From: JAQYVL01 sp964578935
GTDB lineage: Bacteria > Desulfobacterota > Desulfobacteria > Desulfobacterales > SURF-7
Assembly (NCBI GenBank): GCA_964578935.1
Contig: CAZOEW010000145.1
Span: 1 to 9,873, forward strand
DNA: 9,873 nucleotides
Direction: 5' to 3'
Shown: piece after piece, positions 5,258 to 9,873 of the stretch
How positions within the stretch are numbered: the stretch's first letter is position 1
How the letters are laid out: the number at the start of each line of letters is the position of its first letter
The notes under the pieces: generated by a model
Database searches by the model: none
What the model was told of the DNA's origin: nothing
The model's input: only the letters and a program-made list of their open reading frames with translations
Program-made: the position numbers and the translations under genes

Positions 5258-6712
5258 ATGTCAAAGCGGGATACAAAGCAAAAAATAAACAATTTTATGG
5301 AACTTGAACTGTCCCTTCCCTATAAGGTTGCCGACATGTCTCTTGCGGATCTTGGCATGAAAGAAATGCAGCTGTCTGAAAACGAGATGCCGGGTCTAAT
5401 GGCTGTCCGTAAAAAATATGGGCTGCAAAAACCGCTGAAAGGCCTGAAAATCACGGGCAGCCTCCATATGACCATTCAAACCGCCATGCTCATCGAGACA
5501 CTCAAAGAGCTTGGAGCCGACATTCGCTGGGCCACCTGCAATATTTTTTCCACTCAGGATCATGCGGCCGCGGCCATTGCACAAAATGGATCTGCGGCTG
5601 TTTTTGCCTGGAAAGGGGAAACCCTTGAAGAATTCTGGTGGTGTACGGAACAGGCTCTCATATGGCCTGACGGAACCGGTCCCGACCTTATCGTGGACGA
5701 CGGTGGAGACGCGACTCTCTTTGTCCATCAGGGTGTTGCCGTTGAAAAAAATCCATCCCTGCTGGACAAAAAATATGGCAGTCCGGATATGAAATGTCTG
5801 ATGGACCGCCTTAAATTCAGCTACAAAAGAAATCCAAAATTCTGGACGGGAATTGCCGAAAAAATTCTTGGTGTTTCGGAAGAAACAACAACCGGTGTCC
5901 ACAGGCTCTATCATCTTGCAAAAAACAATGAACTGCTTTTCCCGGCAATCAATGTAAACGACTCCGTGACAAAGTCAAAATTCGACAACCTTTATGGCTG
6001 CCGCGAATCCCTTGCAGACGGTATCAAACGGGCAACCGATATCATGCTCTCAGGGAAAATCGTCGTTATCTGCGGATACGGAGATGTTGGAAAGGGATGT
6101 GCACAGTCCATGCGCGGATTCGGCGCAAGAATCATTATAACCGAGGTCGACCCCATTTGCGCTCTCCAGGCAACCATGGAGGGGTATGAAGTGCTTACAA
6201 TGGAAGAGGCGGCTGCTATCGGAGATATCTTTGTAACGGCAACCGGCTGTTACCATGTAATCACCGGCGCCCACATGGAACAGATGAAAAACGAAGCAAT
6301 TATATGTAATATCGGTCATTTTGACAATGAAATCGAGATGTCATACCTGCATGATACTCCGGGCTGCAGCAAATTGGAAATCAAGCCCCAGGTAGACAAA
6401 TGGACGTTCCCATCAGGCCGTTCCGTTATTATCCTTGCAGAAGGACGCCTTGTCAATCTAGGCTGTGCTACAGGCCATCCCAGTTTTGTAATGAGCAACA
6501 GCTTTACAAATCAGTGTCTGGCCCAGATGGAACTTGCCGCCAAAAAGCTTGAGCGGAAAGTATACACACTCCCAAAAACCCTGGATGAAGAGGTGGCGAG
6601 GCTTCATCTTGCCCGGCTCGGAGTCAAATTGACCACGCTGTCCCAGGAGCAGGCGGATTATCTCGGTGTGCCTGTTCAAGGGCCTTACAAACCGGATCAT
6701 TACAGATATTAG
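5258..6712 (+). CDS. ahcY: S-adenosyl-L-homocysteine hydrolase (adenosylhomocysteinase)
   Basis: NAD-dependent cytoplasmic enzyme that splits SAH into adenosine and homocysteine, relieving product inhibition of methyltransferases and feeding methionine/SAM recycling. At 484 residues it is the long bacterial type. The extra segment of about 40 residues around 165-210 is absent from short forms. Visible motifs: VDDGGD (147-151 region), NVNDSVTKSKFDN (232-244, with substrate/catalytic D235, K239 and D243), the Rossmann loop GYGDVGKG (273-280) with E296 after the second strand, GHPSFVMSNSFTNQ (406-419), and the conserved C-terminal KPDHYRY that completes the NAD site of the dimer partner. The ATG lies one base after the sahR stop, with AGGAG 7 bases upstream inside sahR. 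The two genes are therefore co-transcribed and probably translationally coupled, under the SahR operator. Confidence 0.98.
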   Translation: MSKRDTKQKINNFMELELSLPYKVADMSLADLGMKEMQLSENEMPGLMAVRKKYGLQKPLKGLKITGSLHMTIQTAMLIETLKELGADIRWATCNIFSTQDHAAAAIAQNGSAAVFAWKGETLEEFWWCTEQALIWPDGTGPDLIVDDGGDATLFVHQGVAVEKNPSLLDKKYGSPDMKCLMDRLKFSYKRNPKFWTGIAEKILGVSEETTTGVHRLYHLAKNNELLFPAINVNDSVTKSKFDNLYGCRESLADGIKRATDIMLSGKIVVICGYGDVGKGCAQSMRGFGARIIITEVDPICALQATMEGYEVLTMEEAAAIGDIFVTATGCYHVITGAHMEQMKNEAIICNIGHFDNEIEMSYLHDTPGCSKLEIKPQVDKWTFPSGRSVIILAEGRLVNLGCATGHPSFVMSNSFTNQCLAQMELAAKKLERKVYTLPKTLDEEVARLHLARLGVKLTTLSQEQADYLGVPVQGPYKPDHYRY

Positions 6713-6722
6713 TTCAAAGCCT

Positions 6723-6757
6723 CCCCTCGTTTCAAATCTCTTTGCCGGGACGAGGGG
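6723..6757 (+). terminator. Hairpin after ahcY, possible terminator
   Basis: CCCCTCGT (6723-6730) and ACGAGGGG (6750-6757) form a perfect 8-bp GC-rich stem with a 19-base loop, 10 bases past the ahcY stop. No T-run follows, so it may be a factor-dependent end, an RNA-stabilising structure or partial read-through control before the amidohydrolase gene. Confidence 0.4.
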
Positions 6758-6768
6758 TTCAATCACAT

Positions 6769-6783
6769 AGATATGCAATATCT
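6769..6783 (+). promoter_or_regulatory. Short perfect palindrome upstream of the amidohydrolase
   Basis: AGATAT (6769-6774), a three-base centre, and ATATCT (6778-6783) make a 15-base dyad, 12 bases after the ahcY hairpin and 85 bases before the amidohydrolase ATG. It could be a transcription-factor site. It differs from the sahR operator in arm sequence and spacing, so I do not assign it to SahR. A weak promoter candidate, TTGAGT (6797) with an A/T-rich -10 near 6821, follows it. Confidence 0.25.
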
Positions 6784-6868
6784 CAAGGATTACAATTTGA
6801 GTCTGACGAAGAAATCGGTCAAAATAGCCGGTTATGGATGGATACCAGCAAAAATTCGGAGGCATTAG

Positions 6869-7708
6869 ATGATCATCGATTTTCATACCCATATTTTCCC
6901 AAAAGATATTTGTGAAAACAGAGAAAAATATTTTCATGGCGAACCCGCCTTCAAGCTGATCTATGATTCACCAAAATCCAAACTCGTCGGGGCTGACAAC
7001 CTGATAAACGCCATGGATGAAAACCAGGTCGACCTGTCGGTTGTCTTCGGATTTCCCTGGAGAAACCCCGATACCACACGGTTATGCAATGATTATACGA
7101 TGGAATCGGTGGAAAAATATTCGAAACGGTTGAAAGGGTTGTGCTGTCTGGATCCATTTTTTATCGATGCGGCGGAAGAGACAGCTCGCTGTATTGAAAA
7201 CGGACTTTCCGGAGTAGGTGAGCTTGCATTTTATCAATCCGGAATTGAACCGGATGCTCTTGACCGTCTTGCCCCTGTCATGGAAATATGCCGAACAAAA
7301 AACGTACCGGTACTGATTCACACAAATGAACCGATAGGGCATTCATATCCCGGAAAAACCCCCAATACCCTGAAGCAGATTTACGAGATCCCTCTCCGCT
7401 TCCCGGATAATAAAATCGTTCTTGCCCATTGGGGGGGCGGAATTTTCTTTTTCACGCTTCTTAAAAGAGAAGTCCGGCAAGCCATGAAAAATGTGTATTA
7501 CGATACTGCGGCATCTCCTTTTCTGTATGACCCGAAAATATATAACCTTGCCGCGGATCTTGTCGGAGAAGATCGCATTCTCTTTGGCAGCGATTACCCA
7601 CTGCTTCAACCCTCGAGATATTTTAAAGAAATGGAAAGCGCAACGATCCCCGAAAAGACAAAAAAAGGAATTTGCGGTAACAATGCGGCGTCTCTTTTGA
7701 AAATCTGA
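6869..7708 (+). CDS. Metal-dependent amidohydrolase family protein (Amidohydro_2-like TIM barrel)
   Basis: A 279-residue cytoplasmic protein of the amidohydrolase superfamily, resembling the ACMSD-like (amidohydrolase-2) branch of hydrolases and decarboxylases. Metal ligands are recognisable: FHTHIFP near the N-terminus (H6, H8), GELAFY (E118), LIHTNEP (H151), LAHWGGG (H187) and LFGSDYP (D242), in the order expected for this barrel. The substrate cannot be read from the sequence. Position after ahcY hints at, but does not establish, a link to methyl-cycle products. It is not of the adenosine-deaminase or MTA/SAH-deaminase type as far as motifs show. CGGAGG lies 6 bases before the ATG. A hairpin, a small palindrome and a 31-codon open frame separate it from ahcY, so it could be read through or have its own promoter. 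It converges with dus, with no space between the stops. Confidence 0.88.
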   Translation: MIIDFHTHIFPKDICENREKYFHGEPAFKLIYDSPKSKLVGADNLINAMDENQVDLSVVFGFPWRNPDTTRLCNDYTMESVEKYSKRLKGLCCLDPFFIDAAEETARCIENGLSGVGELAFYQSGIEPDALDRLAPVMEICRTKNVPVLIHTNEPIGHSYPGKTPNTLKQIYEIPLRFPDNKIVLAHWGGGIFFFTLLKREVRQAMKNVYYDTAASPFLYDPKIYNLAADLVGEDRILFGSDYPLLQPSRYFKEMESATIPEKTKKGICGNNAASLLKI

Positions 7709-8740
7709 TCAGTTAATAAACATATTCATATTGGGCCGCGGAACCGTCTCGGGAATTTTTTCAAACACACGACAGATATTTTCCCGAATGGCCTGCATGT
7801 CCGAAGCCCGGCAAAGTTTACCATAAATGGAGTGCCCGAAACGGAAATTGGCGGCAAAATAAATCGCAAACTTCTTGAATCGCTGGACCGCCCTTGCCGG
7901 GTCATAATGCTTTTCAAGCAGCTCCGCCATTTTTAAAGCCGTTTCCCGATAGATTTCAGGTCCTGGAGAAAAGCCTTCGGTCCACATGCTGAAAATCCAG
8001 GGTCTTGCAATGGCGATTCTGCCGATTGCAACCCCTGCACAACCGGTATCATTTAAAATCTTCAGACAATCGCGTTCATCGAATACATTTCCATTTCCAA
8101 AAACAGGGATGGAAACCCTTTCTCTGACCCTTTCAATATGTTCCCACCTGGGCGGCCTCGAACGCCGATCCGGCGCGACCCGGGGATGGAATGTCAGCGC
8201 ATCCGATCCCGCATCCTCAAACCTTCTTGAAAAATCAACTGCAATTCGGGGATCATCTCTCCAGCCTGTCCGGAACTTTACAAAGACGGGAATCGAAACC
8301 GCCTTTCTGACCGCTTGCACAATTTCCACAGCCAGCTTGGGATTTTTCAACAGGGCAGCCCCACAATTTTTTTTACAGATAGCCGCTACAGAGCATCCGA
8401 AATTGATATCGATCCCGAAAAATCCTTCCTTTTCAACGCGCTGGGCAGCCCGTGCCATTATCGTCGGATCGGAACCAAAAATCTGGCAGACCAGTGATGC
8501 AAGCTCCTGTTCCCGCCAGCTGAAAACAGGAGAAACATGCCGGTTCTCCTGCGGAACCGCTCTTGCGCTGCACATTTCGGAAAAAAGAAGGCCATACCCA
8601 CCATAATGCTCGAGAAGCTCCCGGAAAGCAATGTGCCCAAGACCCGACATGGGAGCCAATACAAGCCGGTTATCAATCTGCCTGTCTTTGATCATAAGCG
8701 GCTTCTTCAATTTTTCTTTAAGCTCGATATCCAATTTTAT
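7709..8740 (-). CDS. tRNA-dihydrouridine synthase (Dus family), ATA or TTG start
   Basis: FMN-dependent enzyme reducing uridine to dihydrouridine in tRNA. About 343 residues if started at ATA (8740-8738), 341 from TTG (8734). Motifs: NRLVLAPMSGLGHIAFREL (flavin-site opening), DINFGCSVAAICKKNCGAALL with the catalytic cysteine in GCS (about 116), FVKFRTGW, FHPR, PVFGNGNV and VAIGRIAIARPWIF. It is divergent: the usual GCP is GCS, the HGR of the RNA-binding stretch is HPR, and the following segment is PDRRSRPPRW. I see DusB-like overall order but cannot assign A, B or C firmly. AGGAGG lies 7 bases before ATA; AGGCGG lies 6 before TTG. The ATG at 8695 (MIKDRQIDNRL) has little ribosome site and would drop LDIELKEKLKKPL. 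The open frame extends to a TTG at 8764, but that would place AGGAGG inside the gene. Confidence 0.92.
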   Translation of the reverse strand: MKLDIELKEKLKKPLMIKDRQIDNRLVLAPMSGLGHIAFRELLEHYGGYGLLFSEMCSARAVPQENRHVSPVFSWREQELASLVCQIFGSDPTIMARAAQRVEKEGFFGIDINFGCSVAAICKKNCGAALLKNPKLAVEIVQAVRKAVSIPVFVKFRTGWRDDPRIAVDFSRRFEDAGSDALTFHPRVAPDRRSRPPRWEHIERVRERVSIPVFGNGNVFDERDCLKILNDTGCAGVAIGRIAIARPWIFSMWTEGFSPGPEIYRETALKMAELLEKHYDPARAVQRFKKFAIYFAANFRFGHSIYGKLCRASDMQAIRENICRVFEKIPETVPRPNMNMFIN

Positions 8741-8820
8741 CCGCCTGCCTCCTGGGCCGGGCAATCCCTGAACGCCACAAAAAGTTCCCGGTTATGTTCA
8801 ACAGCCTCCTGAAAAACCAT
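8737..8820 (-). CDS. Possible 27-residue leader ORF overlapping the dus start
   Basis: An ATG at 8820 opens a 27-codon frame (MVFQEAVEHNRELF... ending ...PAQEAGG) whose TAA (8739-8737) shares two bases with the ATA start candidate of dus. The peptide has a natural-looking, glutamate-rich composition but matches no family I know. It has no ribosome site, and its ATG lies in the right arm of a 12-bp hairpin. It may be a coupled leader peptide, a remnant of a longer protein, or chance. Confidence 0.25.
   Translation of the reverse strand: MVFQEAVEHNRELFVAFRDCPAQEAGG
8748..8753 (-). promoter_or_regulatory. Ribosome binding site that decides the dus start
   Basis: Perfect AGGAGG (8753-8748 on minus), followed by 7 bases and ATA (8740-8738), or by 13 bases and TTG (8734-8732). 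Distance favours ATA, while TTG has a poorer AGGCGG at six bases. The site lies within the 27-codon open frame upstream. Confidence 0.5.
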
Positions 8821-8840
8821 CAAAATTCATTTCGATGGTT
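8815..8840 (-). terminator. 12-bp hairpin with T-run in the dus leader (attenuator or terminator)
   Basis: On the minus strand AACCATCGAAAT (8840-8829) pairs with ATTTTGATGGTT (8826-8815) through 12 base pairs, including one G-U. The two inner bases leave a tight loop. Counting the last two stem bases, five T's run from 8816 to 8812. It lies about 75 bases before dus with no minus-strand gene upstream in the window, so it would act as a leader attenuator for dus. On the plus strand it lacks a T-run. Confidence 0.45.
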
Positions 8841-9070
8841 CTGCAAACCCCTCTTTTATACACAAGTTGCAGCATTAAGGAAACGAGTATCCGTGAAACA
8901 ATTTTTTCTAAAAAAAACAATCACAAATGGCTGGTTTGGATTGCTTGACCTTTTAAATGACTCATGATAGGAATCCTTTTTCTATATTTACACAGGGGAA
9001 TCCCTGGGTCTAAAGCAACGTGTCTGTCGCACACTTACAAGTATTTGACGGAAGGCAAGGGGAGGGTTCT

Positions 9071-9625
9071 ATGAAAGACTTTAAAATCAAAGACATTATG
9101 GTGCCTATTTCTGAGTATGCCACGGTTTCAGATGATGCAACCCTGTATGAAGCGGTTCTTGCCTTGGAAAAAGCACAGCAGGAATTTGATCGCAGTCATT
9201 ACGCACACCGAGCTGTTCTGATTTTTGATAAAAACAAAAAGATCATCGGCAAAGTGAGCCAGCTGGATGTGCTGAGGGCACTGGAACCCAAATACAGTGA
9301 AATACAGGACCATACTGGGTTGGCCCGCTACGGTTTCACCAAAAAATTTGTAACTTCCATGATGGATCAATACAAGCTCTGGGAAACACCGCTTGTCAAT
9401 ATCTGCAGAAAAGCTTCGGACCTGAAAGTGTCTAACATCATGTACTCTCCTACCGAAGGTGAATATGTCGATGAAAACGCGACCCTGAACGAGGCAATTC
9501 ACATGCTTGTGATGGGGCATCACCAGTCGCTTTTAGTTACACGCAAGGATGATATCATCGGTATACTTCGGTTGACAGATGTTTTCGGTGCAATATTTCA
9601 TACCATGAAGGAATGCCGGCTATAG
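9071..9625 (+). CDS. Stand-alone two-CBS-domain protein
   Basis: A 184-residue protein with two CBS motifs: about 7-70 (IKDIMVPISEYATVSDDATLYEAVLAL ... RAVLIFDKNKKIIGKVSQLDVLRAL) and about 118-178 (VSNIMYSPTEGEYVDENATLNEAIHML ... HHQSLLVTRKDDIIGILRLTDVFGAIF). An unusual 45-residue linker, rich in aromatic and charged residues, joins them. CBS pairs bind adenine nucleotides or SAM-like ligands and regulate a partner protein. There is no enzyme, HTH or membrane segment here, so it acts through another protein. The start at 9071 is chosen because GGGAGG lies 4 bases upstream and MKDFKIKDIM is a typical CBS opening; the GTG at 9020 gives an unalignable extension. A membrane-protein gene begins 151 bases downstream and could be the regulated partner, which is inference. 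Confidence 0.9.
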   Translation: MKDFKIKDIMVPISEYATVSDDATLYEAVLALEKAQQEFDRSHYAHRAVLIFDKNKKIIGKVSQLDVLRALEPKYSEIQDHTGLARYGFTKKFVTSMMDQYKLWETPLVNICRKASDLKVSNIMYSPTEGEYVDENATLNEAIHMLVMGHHQSLLVTRKDDIIGILRLTDVFGAIFHTMKECRL

Positions 9626-9671
9626 TCACTTATAATCATAAGGAAATATTGAATTGTGCTTTTATTGCATC

Positions 9672-9699
9672 GCCATGTCACGCTGTTCAGGGTCATGGC
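9672..9699 (+). other. Small inverted repeat between the CBS gene and the membrane-protein gene
   Basis: GCCATG (9672-9677) and CATGGC (9694-9699) form a 6-bp stem with a 16-base loop in the 151-base gap. No T-run follows. It could be a weak operator or chance. No strong promoter is visible in this gap, so co-transcription from the CBS gene is possible. Confidence 0.2.
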
Positions 9700-9776
9700 T
9701 GAAAAACCCCCACGAAATCAGATAATTATAAACAGGCTACTCAACATGTTCGATATGTTTTCAGGAGGAAAGGTTC

Positions 9777-9873
9777 ATGAGAGATGAAGCAGCCAGCCTG
9801 GCTGGATCAACAATGAGCACTGGGAAGCTGATTGCCATGTTCACCGGCATTATTCTTTTTGCTGTCGTCTATT
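9777..9873 (+). CDS. Partial membrane protein (N-terminus only), possibly a transporter
   Basis: The first 32 codons of a gene that continues beyond the window. AGGAGG (9763-9768) lies 8 bases before the ATG, an excellent ribosome site. The peptide begins with a short polar stretch (MRDEAASLAGSTMS) and then enters a hydrophobic segment (TGKLIAMFTGIILFAVVY) that looks like a first transmembrane helix rather than a cleaved signal peptide. The pattern recalls the opening of SLC13/DASS-type anion permeases, but 32 residues cannot establish this. It follows the CBS protein, which could gate or sense its activity. Confidence 0.75.
   Translation, partial: MRDEAASLAGSTMSTGKLIAMFTGIILFAVVY

Larger units (their letters stand above)
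8741..9070. other. Divergent intergenic region between dus and the CBS-domain gene
   Basis: A 330-base gap. Besides the dus hairpin and small frame, it holds a minus-strand TATAAA (8860-8855) as a possible dus -10 without a good -35, an A/T-rich stretch (8898-8925), a plus-strand TTGACC (8945-8950) without a well-spaced -10, and a small hairpin CAGGG/CCCTG (8993-9006) with a four-base loop in the CBS-gene leader. The CBS reading frame extends back to a GTG at 9020, but the ribosome site favours 9071. Confidence 0.5.

Noticed and set aside
5396..5914. 172-codon open frame antisense to ahcY
   Set aside because: Lies wholly inside ahcY on the opposite strand, composition follows the complement of the real gene, and there is no ribosome site or family motif.
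7986..8606. 206-codon open frame antisense to dus
   Set aside because: Fully overlaps the well-supported dus gene and has a low-complexity serine/arginine composition typical of a complement-strand shadow.
8928..8944. Sigma-54-like TGGC...TTGC upstream of the CBS-domain gene
   Set aside because: Nine bases separate TGGC and TTGC instead of seven, so the GG-GC spacing is two bases too long; no enhancer-binding regulator is nearby.
9020..9070. GTG start giving a 17-residue extension of the CBS protein
   Set aside because: The extension spans the ribosome site GGGAGG that serves the ATG at 9071, and CBS proteins usually start near that ATG.
9629..9642. CTTAT/ATAAG hairpin after the CBS gene as terminator
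   Set aside because: A five-pair A/T-rich stem without a T-run is too weak to support.

Overview
The window (9,873 bases, moderate AT bias, non-coding gaps richer in A/T) looks like a core-chromosome segment of a Gram-negative, probably anaerobic bacterium of the former Deltaproteobacteria (Desulfobacterota; a sulfate-reducer-like lineage is my best guess). This rests on the ArsR-methyltransferase regulator paired with ahcY, the divergent tRNA-dihydrouridine synthase, and the REC-phosphatase / anti-sigma-type ATPase / HPt signalling set. I see no rRNA, tRNA, CRISPR array, insertion sequence or phage gene. Taxonomy is inference.

Layout. (1) 145-990, minus: pantothenate synthetase panC, which appears to start at an ATA codon. 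A 363-bp gap follows, with a panC promoter and a structured leader. (2) 1354-3781: a signalling block. A single-domain CheY-like receiver on plus converges on three minus-strand genes, transcribed in the order HPt protein, receiver-PP2C (RsbU/SpoIIE-like) phosphatase, and RsbW-like ATPase. They form a plausible phosphorelay feeding a partner-switching module, but no histidine kinase, STAS antagonist or sigma factor is present. (3) 3782-4317: a 536-bp gap with small hairpins, ending in a near-consensus promoter overlapped by a large inverted repeat. (4) 4318-6712, plus: a SahR-type regulator (ArsR helix-turn-helix plus SAM-methyltransferase-like domain) and S-adenosylhomocysteine hydrolase, one base apart. 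The arrangement suggests SAH-sensing autoregulation of the activated methyl cycle. (5) 6869-7708, plus: a metal-dependent amidohydrolase of unknown substrate, convergent with (6) 7709-8740, minus: a divergent Dus-family tRNA-dihydrouridine synthase, again without a good conventional start. (7) 9071-9625, plus: a two-CBS-domain protein, followed by the first 32 codons of a membrane protein that runs off the window.

The most notable signals are two genes whose best Shine-Dalgarno spacing points at ATA start codons (panC strongly, dus less so), the compact sahR promoter/operator that ends just before the start codon, and the dus leader, which holds a 12-bp hairpin plus a 27-codon ORF whose stop overlaps the dus start. 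I do not see a wholly new system. The signalling block is the most plausible place for undescribed wiring.
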